Source: Thermococcus sp. | GTDB lineage: Archaea > Methanobacteriota_B > Thermococci > Thermococcales > Thermococcaceae | DNA length: 25,461 bases | Direction of reading: 5' to 3' | Assembly: GCA_027023165.1 (NCBI GenBank) | Contig: JALVWX010000231.1 | Span: 1-25,461, forward strand | Part shown: one piece after another, positions 8,092 to 14,159 of the stretch | How the letters are laid out: each line of letters starts with the position of its first letter | Numbering within the stretch: the first letter of the stretch is position 1 | Notes under the pieces: model-generated | Databases searched by the model: none | Told to the model about the DNA's origin: nothing | The model's input: the letters and a program-made list of their open reading frames with translations, nothing else | Position numbers and translations under genes: made by a program

Positions 8092-8435
8092 TTGAGATAT
8101 TGTCAGAGAACGCTCATCCTAGAGGGAGAATGTACAGTGTCTCAGTAGAAGGAAAAGAATGTCATGTACTGGTGACGCATCATGCACTTGGAAGGATACA
8201 TAAATGGGGCCTTGAAGTGGAAAACGTGATAGAAGCACTGCTGAAACCCAATGAGGTAGTTACTGGACATCACAGCAGGTTCATCGCACATCGTCCGACC
8301 AATGAACACTTGATTAGGATAATCTACGAATACGATGAAGGCATCCCTGTGATTGTGACGGTTTACCTGCCTAGGAGGGAAAGGTATTATCGAGGTGGTG
8401 GGGTTTATGAAGATAGAGTACTCGGAAGATGCTGA
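8088..8435 (+). CDS. DUF4258-like protein (putative toxin), between kor sets
   Basis: A 115-residue protein with the layout of DUF4258-type, RelE-like proteins: HHALGRIHKWGLEVENVIEALLKPNEVV (a helix with the conserved His and Arg), RFIAHRPTNEHLIRIIYEY and a C-terminal strand with basic residues VIVTVYLPRRERYYRGG. Such proteins are typically paired with DUF2283 genes, as here. The start is the GTG at 8088, which overlaps the korC stop and is preceded by GAGGAGGGG. Composition differs from its neighbours: by hand count 8101-8160 has 26 G/C in 60, against 36 in 60 for 7981-8040 in korC, which points to recent transfer. The toxin role is inferred from pairing and fold resemblance only. Confidence 0.75.
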   Translation: MIEILSENAHPRGRMYSVSVEGKECHVLVTHHALGRIHKWGLEVENVIEALLKPNEVVTGHHSRFIAHRPTNEHLIRIIYEYDEGIPVIVTVYLPRRERYYRGGGVYEDRVLGRC

Positions 8436-8613
8436 CGTTTTGATCATCCGCCTGAAGGACGGCCAAATTGTGGATTCCATAGATCTGGAGGAGGGCGTGA
8501 TAGCCCACCTCAACGAGAAAGGCGAAGTAGTTGAGATAGAGATCCTTGATGCTTCCAAGGCCGTGGATTTCCGCGAGCTGGTAGTTCGTATCCCGAGCGG
8601 GGTGGTAGCATGA
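8407..8613 (+). CDS. DUF2283 protein (putative antitoxin), between kor sets
   Basis: A 68-residue protein matching the DUF2283 pattern well: MKIEYSEDADVLIIRLKDG, then VDSIDLEEGVIAHLNEKGEVVEIEILDASK and a short C-terminus. The family consists of small beta-rich proteins next to DUF4258/RelE-like genes in archaea and bacteria. The ATG at 8407 follows GGTGGTGGGG; an upstream GTG at 8395 is also possible. The gene overlaps the DUF4258-like gene by 29 bases, and its stop overlaps the alpha-2 start (ATGA, 8610-8613), continuing the coupled chain. The pair is ordered toxin-like first, antitoxin-like second, opposite to the MNT-HEPN pair upstream. Confidence 0.8.
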   Translation: MKIEYSEDADVLIIRLKDGQIVDSIDLEEGVIAHLNEKGEVVEIEILDASKAVDFRELVVRIPSGVVA

Positions 8614-9758
8614 GATACCCGTTTCCGGTTGGAAAGTCTGACTTCATCCAGGGCGATGAGGCCATAGCCAGGGCGGCTATCTTGGCAGGCTGCCGCTTCT
8701 ACGCCGGCTACCCGATAACGCCCGCGAGCGAGATATTCGAGGCAATGGCGCTCTACATGCCCCTGGTAGATGGCGTGAGCATACAGATGGAAGATGAGCT
8801 TGCGAGCATAGCTGCGATAATCGGCGCCTCGTGGGCTGGGGCAAAGGCGATGACAGCAACGAGTGGCCCGGGTTTCTCGCTGATGCAGGAGAATCTCGGC
8901 TACGCGGTAATGACAGAAACGCCGATAGTGGTTGTCAACATGATGCGCGGCGGTCCCTCGACGGGCCAGCCGACGTTCCCTGCTCAGGGGGACCTGATGC
9001 AGGCCATCTGGGGCACCCACGGTGACCATATGCTGGTCGTTCTTAGCCCGTCAACCGTCCAGGAGGCGTTTGACCTGACCATCAAGGCCTTCAACATCGC
9101 CGAGAAGTACAGAACGCCCGTTGTCATCCTCGGAGACGCCGAACTCGCCCACATGCGCGAGCGCGTTTACATCCCGAACCCCCACGAGATCGAGGTCGTT
9201 AATAGAAAGCTTCCAGCCAACGAGGAAGAGGCCAAGCTTCCCTTCGGCGACCCCCACGGAGATGGAGTTCCACCGATGCCGATATTCGGGAAGGGTTACC
9301 GCACCTACGTGACCGGCCTCACCCACGATGAGAGTGGCCACCCAAGGACTGTTGAGCCGGAGGTTCAGCAGAGGCTCATCGGCAGGATATATCACAAGAT
9401 ACTCGACCACAAGGACGACATAATAGACTACGAAACCTTCGAGCTTGAAGATGCGGAAATGGCGATAGTCAGCACGGGCATAGTCTCGCGCTCGGCCATA
9501 AGGGCGGTTAAGATGCTCCGCGAGAGGGGCGTTAAGGCTGGCCTGCTCAAGCTCAACACCGTCTGGCCCTTCGATTTCGAGATGATCGAGGAGTTGGCGG
9601 AGCGCGTGAGGAAGATATACGTGCCCGAGATGAACATGGGGCAGCTCTACCACCTCGTCAAGGAAGGGGCGAACGGAAAGGCAGAGGTTGAACTGATAAG
9701 CAAGATAGGCGGCGAGGTTCACACGCCGATGGAGATCGTTGAAAGGGTGGTGGGATGA
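8610..9758 (+). CDS. korA: 2-oxoacid:ferredoxin oxidoreductase, alpha subunit (set 2)
   Basis: Second alpha paralogue, 382 residues. It shares FYAGYPITPASEIFE, QMEDELASIAAIIGASWAG, GPGFSLMQENLGYAVMTETP, GPSTGQPTFPAQGD, LPFGDPHGDGVPPMP and VPEMNMGQL with the first set, so the two are clearly a duplication. It lacks the roughly 20-residue N-terminal extension of set 1 and differs in the segment after GPSTGQ and in the C-terminal domain, so the preferred 2-oxoacid may differ. Pyrococcus carries an equivalent second locus of uncertain substrate next to its KGOR. The start overlaps the DUF2283 stop; the stop overlaps the beta-2 start. Confidence 0.88.
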   Translation: MRYPFPVGKSDFIQGDEAIARAAILAGCRFYAGYPITPASEIFEAMALYMPLVDGVSIQMEDELASIAAIIGASWAGAKAMTATSGPGFSLMQENLGYAVMTETPIVVVNMMRGGPSTGQPTFPAQGDLMQAIWGTHGDHMLVVLSPSTVQEAFDLTIKAFNIAEKYRTPVVILGDAELAHMRERVYIPNPHEIEVVNRKLPANEEEAKLPFGDPHGDGVPPMPIFGKGYRTYVTGLTHDESGHPRTVEPEVQQRLIGRIYHKILDHKDDIIDYETFELEDAEMAIVSTGIVSRSAIRAVKMLRERGVKAGLLKLNTVWPFDFEMIEELAERVRKIYVPEMNMGQLYHLVKEGANGKAEVELISKIGGEVHTPMEIVERVVG

Positions 9759-10603
9759 TGTACCTGAAGTCCGCTTACGAGGTTCGTGACAAGTACCTCC
9801 GGAAGGAGATGCTCCCGACGATGTTCTGCCCGGGCTGCGGAATAGGCTCCGCTTTGCAGTACACGCTCCGCGCGATAGACGACCTCGGCCTCGACCAGGA
9901 TGAGATAGTCTGGGTCAGCGGAATAGGCTGCTCCTCGCGCGTTCCCGGCTACGTAAACTTCGACGGCCTGCACACGACCCACGGAAGGGCTTTGGCCTTC
10001 GCAACCGGTATAAAGCTCGCCAACCCCGACCTCAAGATAATCGCCTTCATGGGCGACGGCGACACCGCGGCGATAGGCGGAAACCACTTCATCCACGCCA
10101 TAAGGAGGAACCTCGACGTTACCGTTATACTCATCAACAACTTCACCTACGGAATGACGGGCGGCCAGGTCGCGCCGACGACGCTCAAGGGCCTGCGCGG
10201 AACAACCGCTCCCTATGGGCAGTTCGAGAACCCCTTTGACATAGCGGATCTGGCGGTCTCGGCAGGGGCGAACTACGTCGCCAGGTGGAGCGTCTTCAAT
10301 TACCTCCAGGGCATGAACAGCATCAAGAAGGCGCTCCAGAAGGAGGGCTTCTCGCTCGTCGAGTTCCTCTCGCCGTGTCCGGTGAGCTTCGGGAGGAGGA
10401 ACAGGATGAAGACCTCCCCGGAGCTTCTCCGCTGGTACCAGAAGATAACCGTTCCGATAAACAAGGCGAAGAAGATGTCGCCGGAAGAGCTTGAAGGAAA
10501 GGTCGTCATCGGAGAGTTCGCCGACAGGGACAGGCCCGGCCTCATCAGGGCCTACCGTGAGTACATAAAGCGTGCCAAGAAGACCGCGGGGTGGGGAGAA
10601 TGA
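9755..10603 (+). CDS. korB: 2-oxoacid:ferredoxin oxidoreductase, beta subunit (set 2)
   Basis: Second catalytic beta subunit, 282 residues. The cluster cysteines are present (CPGCGIG at residues 25-28, SGIGCSSR, LSPCPVSFGRRN). The TPP motif reads MGDGDTAAIGG ... TVILINN, followed by FTYGMTGGQVAPTTLKG. It is close to the set 1 beta along its length, including the C-terminal KKMSPEELEGK.VIGEF block, and therefore probably has the same chemistry. ATGs at 9755 and 9758 are both possible; the first overlaps the alpha-2 stop. Its stop overlaps the gamma-2 start. Confidence 0.9.
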   Translation: MMYLKSAYEVRDKYLRKEMLPTMFCPGCGIGSALQYTLRAIDDLGLDQDEIVWVSGIGCSSRVPGYVNFDGLHTTHGRALAFATGIKLANPDLKIIAFMGDGDTAAIGGNHFIHAIRRNLDVTVILINNFTYGMTGGQVAPTTLKGLRGTTAPYGQFENPFDIADLAVSAGANYVARWSVFNYLQGMNSIKKALQKEGFSLVEFLSPCPVSFGRRNRMKTSPELLRWYQKITVPINKAKKMSPEELEGKVVIGEFADRDRPGLIRAYREYIKRAKKTAGWGE

Positions 10604-11160
10604 GGAAGGAAGTCCTCTTCAGCGGTTTCGGCGGCCAGGGAGTCATCCTGGCGAGCGTCATCCTCGGCAGAGCGGCGGCCGTTTATGAAAACCTCTACGC
10701 GGTCCAAACGCAGAGCTACGGTCCGGAGTCGAGGGGAGGCGCGAGCAAGGCGGAAGTGGTCATAAGCGACGAGCCGATAGACTACCCCAAGACCATCCAC
10801 CCTGACTACGCGGTGTTCTTCTCGCAGGAGGCGTACAGCAAGTACCTCCACACGGTCAAGGAAGGCGCTAAGGTGATAGTCGAGAAGGATCTCGTGCCGC
10901 ACAGGGACTTTGAGTTCGAGAAGAAGCTCAACGTCATATCCCTGCCGCTGACGGAGATAGCCGAGGAGACCACCGGGCTGAGCCTGACGATGAACATCCT
11001 GACCCTTGGGGTCCTGACTGAGTGGACGGGTATAGTGGGCAGAGACGCCATAGAGAAGGCCGTCCTCGACGCGGTTCCCCACGGGACGGAGGAGATAAAC
11101 AGAAGGGCCCTGCTGAAGGGTTTCGAACTCGGCGAGAAGGCTAAACGAGGGGAACTTTGA
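10600..11160 (+). CDS. korC: 2-oxoacid:ferredoxin oxidoreductase, gamma subunit (set 2)
   Basis: Second gamma subunit, 186 residues: FSGFGGQGVILASVILGRAA, TQSYGPESRGGASKAEVVIS, then ETTGLSLTMNILTLGVL and HGTEEINRRALLKGFELG. The ATG at 10600 overlaps the beta-2 stop and follows GTGGGGAG. This is the last gene of the operon. Its final 20 bases overlap, antisense, the 3' end of the prefoldin beta-like gene on the other strand, so there is no intergenic room for a classical terminator. No delta subunit gene accompanies this set. Confidence 0.92.
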   Translation: MRKEVLFSGFGGQGVILASVILGRAAAVYENLYAVQTQSYGPESRGGASKAEVVISDEPIDYPKTIHPDYAVFFSQEAYSKYLHTVKEGAKVIVEKDLVPHRDFEFEKKLNVISLPLTEIAEETTGLSLTMNILTLGVLTEWTGIVGRDAIEKAVLDAVPHGTEEINRRALLKGFELGEKAKRGEL

Positions 11161-11437
11161 GCTTCTTCAGTTCTTTCTCTATCCCCCCTCTCCTCTCCCT
11201 GAGCTTCTTAAGTTCCCTTTCGTACGCCATTTTGAGCCTCTCAACGTGTTCAAGAGCCTCCTCGCGCGTAACCTCGACGAGAAGGCCGGAAAGCGTGCGG
11301 TAGAATCTCCGGTTCCCCTCCCTTCTGAGAAACGCCTCAGCCTCCTTCGCCTCGGTGAGCTTAAGCTCCAGCGTCCTCATGAGTTCCATGAGCCTGGCCA
11401 GCTCAACTTCAAGCTCGTAGGCCTTCACTGCCTCCAT
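11141..11437 (-). CDS. Prefoldin beta-like subunit
   Basis: A 98-residue protein: N-terminal coiled coil (MEAVKAYELEVELARLMELM and on to ~residue 42), then a beta-hairpin-like stretch FYRTLSGLLVEVTREEALEH, then a C-terminal coiled coil rich in Lys/Glu/Leu. This is the two-helix plus hairpin architecture of prefoldin beta, which is usually about 115-120 residues, so this is a short, divergent member. The ATG at 11437 follows GGGGGGTGG; an upstream open stretch to 11473 is less likely. The prefoldin alpha gene lies 32 bp upstream on the same strand, supporting an alpha/beta pair that delivers unfolded protein to the thermosome. Thermococcales carry two prefoldin pairs, and this could be the second, stress-linked pair. 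Confidence 0.7.
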   Translation of the reverse strand: MEAVKAYELEVELARLMELMRTLELKLTEAKEAEAFLRREGNRRFYRTLSGLLVEVTREEALEHVERLKMAYERELKKLRERRGGIEKELKKLKVPLV

Positions 11438-11469
11438 GAGACCACCCCCCAGAAAAAGAAGGGAAGGGG

Positions 11470-11904
11470 TCACTTCTTAGCCTTCTCCCCTTTGGGTTCC
11501 ATGGCCTCAAGCTCCTTGAGAAGCTCGGTGACCTTCCTGCCGTCCTCCTCGATCTTCCTGAGCAGGGCTAGGCGGAGCTCCATGAGGGCGCTTATCCTCT
11601 TCTCAATGTTCTCGCGGGCTTCATCGATGGTAGCACCGACTAGTATGCCCGCCCCAACGTCCATGATGACGTCGTCGGGCTTCTCGATCTTGCCCTTTAT
11701 CGCTATCCCGCTTCCGAGAGGGATGTAAATCTCCTTGCCCTCGCCTCGCTCCTTGATGTAGGCGAGGGTCGCATCGACCGTTCTGAGGTCGGCTATGGTG
11801 GCGTCGATGGCACCGACCTGGCTCCTGAGGTACTCGATCTCGCCGAGGTAGCTCCGTATCTCGTCCTGAATCTTCTCGGGGGTCCTAACCTTTGCCTCCG
11901 CCAT
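11470..11904 (-). CDS. pfdA: Prefoldin alpha subunit
   Basis: A 144-residue ATP-independent holdase subunit. It has an N-terminal coiled coil (TPEKIQDEIRSYLGEIEYLRSQVGAIDATI), a four-strand hairpin region IYIPLGSGIAIKGKI ... VIMDVGAGILVGATIDEA, and a C-terminal coiled coil (ENIEKRISALMELRLALLRKIEEDG), exactly the alpha-class plan. The ATG at 11904 is preceded by GGGGGTGAT; ATG 11910 and GTG 11913 are alternatives. A TATA-like element near 11950-11957 on this strand gives a leader of about 24 bases. It probably forms one transcription unit with the beta-like gene 32 bp downstream. Confidence 0.88.
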   Translation of the reverse strand: MAEAKVRTPEKIQDEIRSYLGEIEYLRSQVGAIDATIADLRTVDATLAYIKERGEGKEIYIPLGSGIAIKGKIEKPDDVIMDVGAGILVGATIDEARENIEKRISALMELRLALLRKIEEDGRKVTELLKELEAMEPKGEKAKK

Positions 11905-11949
11905 GACCATCACCCCCTTCCCTTCTCAGTTTTTAGTAACCTTTTGTTA

Positions 11950-11957
11950 TTTAAAAA
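11950..11957 (-). promoter_or_regulatory. TATA-like element for the prefoldin genes
   Basis: On the minus strand the AT-rich core TTTTTAAA sits about 50 bp before the pfdA ATG. It leaves room for a short leader carrying the GGTGAT site. A divergent promoter for the DUF192 gene follows at 11978-11987. Confidence 0.45.
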
Positions 11958-11977
11958 CTTTTCGCCGATCGCCAAAG

Positions 11978-11987
11978 GCTTATTAAC
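11978..11987 (+). promoter_or_regulatory. TATA-like element for the DUF192 gene (leaderless)
   Basis: GCTTATTAAC, centred about 25 bp before the ATG at 12008. No Shine-Dalgarno lies between, so the transcript is predicted to be leaderless. Confidence 0.5.
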
Positions 11988-12007
11988 CTCGGGGAATATC
12001 CACGTTT

Positions 12008-12514
12008 ATGATAACCAACGAGACCAAGGGCAGGGTCTGGCATGGGTTAGTCAGGATGGCGGACACGTTCTTTAAGCGCTTCAGGGGGTTAATGCTGGCA
12101 AGGAACGTCAACTACGCCCTCGTCTTTGTCCTGCCTGCCGAGACGAAGGCCAACGCCTCAATCCACATGTTTTTCATGCTCTTGGATATAGATGTAATCT
12201 GGCTCAACTCCGCCAGAAGGGTTGTGGATTTCAAAACCGCCAAAAAATGGCGCCTTTACGCGCCGAAGAATGCCGCGAAGTACATCATCGAGGGGCCAGT
12301 CGGGCTGATAAAGGCGCTTGAAGTGGAAGAGGGTGACCTGATAGACTGGTCACCGACGGAGGATAAGGAGAAGGCCCTTCCCGTTAAGTCACTGATTCCG
12401 GGAAAAATCGACCTGAACGGGTCAAGCAACGGCGTTGCGATGATGGAGAGTGTGGGAGAGGTTAAGGCAAAGGGTGCCGAAAATGTGCATGCCGATTCTC
12501 TTCGAGGAGCCTAA
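12008..12514 (+). CDS. DUF192 (UPF0127) family protein
   Basis: The protein has 168 residues. The DUF192 core is visible: [70 protein letters not shown] and EEGDLIDW. The family is a small beta-barrel fold of unknown function, often exported in bacteria; this one has no signal peptide. The core ends near residue 115, and the remaining ~50 residues (from SPTEDKEK) are low in family resemblance. Its last 32 bases overlap the next gene in another frame, so the tail may be shaped by that overlap. The start is set by the TATA spacing. Confidence 0.82.
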   Translation: MITNETKGRVWHGLVRMADTFFKRFRGLMLARNVNYALVFVLPAETKANASIHMFFMLLDIDVIWLNSARRVVDFKTAKKWRLYAPKNAAKYIIEGPVGLIKALEVEEGDLIDWSPTEDKEKALPVKSLIPGKIDLNGSSNGVAMMESVGEVKAKGAENVHADSLRGA

Positions 12515-12782
12515 GCTCGGCGGCGCGCTGGCTTTCTGTCCTTCCTCCGGCGGAATCTTCGAGCTTGAGCCGGATGAGTTCAAAGCCCTGAAGGAGAACC
12601 TTCCGGGCGCGGAAGAACTGAGAAAAGCCATGCTCGAATACGACGGAGAAAAATACAGCATTAACGACTTTATCGGCCATTTGACGAGCCTCGGAATAGA
12701 ACTCGAGAGGCTCAACGCACCGGCGAGCGTGATCTGTTCGATCCCACTTTCCTTTTCGAAGAATTCAGGTAACAAGTGGTAA
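12483..12782 (+). CDS. Small hypothetical protein with probably chimeric 3' end
   Basis: A 99-residue reading frame starting at [14 protein letters not shown]. The N-terminal ~75 residues look like a genuine small acidic protein ([23 protein letters not shown], then [21 protein letters not shown]). From about 12715 the frame runs antisense through what looks like the 3' end of an unrelated minus-strand gene, and the last ~20 residues ([19 protein letters not shown]) do not look like selected protein sequence. I infer that the native 3' end was replaced or cut by a recombination event. The start has GGGTG five bases upstream; ATG 12489 is an alternative. I do not recognise the family. Confidence 0.5.
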   Translation: MCMPILFEEPKLGGALAFCPSSGGIFELEPDEFKALKENLPGAEELRKAMLEYDGEKYSINDFIGHLTSLGIELERLNAPASVICSIPLSFSKNSGNKW

Positions 12783-13464
12783 AGCTTCACGTGTAGCTTG
12801 TATATCGCCTCCAGCGCCTCCTGTGGGTTATCTGCAAGGGTTTTCACAAGCCTTGCAGGCGTCGGATGGTTTATGAAATCTATGAACGCGTGGTACGCCG
12901 TTAGCCCCTTCTTGTTCACCTTGTGGTGCTTGTCTATAACATCTCCAAGGATCTTGGCAACCTTGATGATGTCCGGAACTATGTTGACAGCTTTTTCTAG
13001 ATCGTCTGGAGGTATGTCTCCATTCCATGCGTTTCTAATTTCCTCCTGGATCTTTGGGATCTCCTCGTCCTTCAGCATCTCTGATATCGGGTACAGGTAC
13101 GTTCCGTAGTAGTCTTTCTTTTTAGCCCGTCTTTCAATTCGCCTCATTGCCATGTCTCCGAGCGGATTACCTCCTCCCAACCCGTGCGATATGAGCCTGA
13201 GGTAGTATCTTGCAATTCCGTGTTCCACTGCAGCCCTTGAGGAGATTGCTTTATCTGTAATTGGCGCCTCCAGGATAGCACTGCTTATTGGCTCACTTTT
13301 TTTATCTCTTCGCGCATCGGAGGTGTCAACAGGCCATGACCGTCAGGATTTCCGCGAAGTTTTTTTCGAGCCAGACTTGCCCACCCTATTGATTCTGGAC
13401 TTACTCCATCAGGGAACGGCACCATTCTTCTCCACCCCTTGGCCGGTGGTAAGAGTTCGAGGAC
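12715..13464 (-). pseudogene. Frameshifted and truncated gene of unknown, probably mobile-element, origin
   Basis: Two adjacent minus-strand frames make one coherent protein. The first, open from 13464, contains LPPAKGWRRMVPFPDG and LRGNPDGHGLLTPPMREEIKK and stops at 13285. The second continues with SEPISSAILEAPITDKA, VEHGIARYYLRLISHGLGGG and on to [16 protein letters not shown]. They join at a run of seven A residues (plus-strand T at 13297-13303): slipping back one base there gives uninterrupted sequence. No good start precedes the first part (an in-frame TAA lies at 13465-13467; ATG 13425 is internal to coding-like sequence), and coding character ends near 12715 where another gene begins antisense. 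It is therefore probably truncated at both ends. The family is not recognised; position between TA genes and a gene junction suggests a remnant of an inserted element. Confidence 0.65.
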
Positions 13465-13498
13465 TTAAGGTTTCCTCCGGGGACTGGAAAATTGGATG

Positions 13499-13824
13499 TT
13501 AAAGTCCCGAGAGAACCTCCTTCAGGAACGGGACGTCCTCTTTTAGCGTCTTCCACACGACGCGAAGATCAACGCCGAAGTAGGCGTGTATCAGCTTGTC
13601 CCTCATCCTGCCATTTCCCTCCACGGGACTTCAGGATGCTCTTTCTTAAAGTCCTCAGGAATGGCCTTTGCCGCTTCCCCGATTATTTCAAGAGCCCTGA
13701 TGACCGCAAACTGAGTTTTTCTGTCCTTGGAGAAGTCCTCAAAGTCCATGCCAGAAGTAAACTCCTCTATGGATGCAATGGCGTCCAGTATATCCCTTAG
13801 GTAATCCTCATGGGTTCGTTTCAT
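13499..13824 (-). pseudogene. HepT-like (DUF86) toxin gene broken by a one-base deletion
   Basis: The first frame (13824 to 13603) reads MKRTHEDYLRDILDAIASIEE, then FAVIRALEIIGEAAKAIPEDF and PEVPWREMAG, then a TGA. The rest of the DUF86/HEPN domain follows at once in the next frame: MRDKLIHAYFGVDLRVVWKTL ... VPFLKEVLSGL, ending with the TAA at 13499-13501. Family members read ...AGMRNKLIH..., so a single missing base (GGATG where GGAATG is expected) accounts for it. The whole span is 326 bases, one short of a multiple of three. The break lies just before the R-x4-H catalytic motif (MRDKLIH). The gene overlaps the stop of the MNT gene upstream (ATGA). The stop also overlaps the ATG of the second half, so re-initiation of a 34-residue C-terminal piece is possible. 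Confidence 0.85.
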
Positions 13825-14114
13825 ACGTAGATGACCTCCCTCCTGACGTGCTCCCCAATCTTGGGCTTTAGAGCGGATTTCATGACGAGGTCAATCTTGA
13901 TACCGAGGAGATCCTCAAGGTATTCCTCAAGCTCGATGAACTTCAGCAGAGAAGGAACCTCGTGAAAGTCCACCAGTATGTCCACGTCGCTCCTCTCGGT
14001 CGCCTCACCGCGGACGTAGGGGCCGAAGACCCCTATCTCTTTAACCCCAAACCTCTCCTCAAGCTCCCTCCGGTGGGCTTTGAGGATGGTTTCGATCTCC
14101 TCAAGGGTCAGCAT
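13821..14114 (-). CDS. MNT-type nucleotidyltransferase (antitoxin) with altered GS motif
   Basis: A 97-residue minimal nucleotidyltransferase, partner of the broken HepT gene with which it overlaps by four bases. The motif reads GVFGPYVRGEATERSDVDILVDF: Gly31, then Pro32 where nearly all family members have Ser, then Arg35-Gly36 and Asp43/Asp45. A third acidic residue is present in GIKIDLV. Loss of the Ser of the GS pair should weaken nucleotide phosphate binding, so the enzyme may be inactive. The ATG at 14114 is preceded by GGTGAT; ATG 14120 and GTG 14123 are alternatives. It lies 45 bp downstream of the ATPase gene on the same strand. Confidence 0.85.
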   Translation of the reverse strand: MLTLEEIETILKAHRRELEERFGVKEIGVFGPYVRGEATERSDVDILVDFHEVPSLLKFIELEEYLEDLLGIKIDLVMKSALKPKIGEHVRREVIYV

Positions 14115-14159
14115 AGGCATCACCTAATGTTGGCCCACACTCTCAAAAAGTTTTTTCTT

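Noticed and set aside
8142..9029. A 295-codon minus-strand open frame across the DUF4258/DUF2283/korA-2 region
   Set aside because: It crosses three well-supported plus-strand genes with overlapping stop/start codons and has no recognisable protein features.
12422..12714. C-terminal continuation of the minus-strand frameshifted gene
   Set aside because: The translation here (serine/leucine/proline-rich) is the antisense of the DUF192 tail and the small hypothetical gene; coding character of the minus strand stops near 12715.
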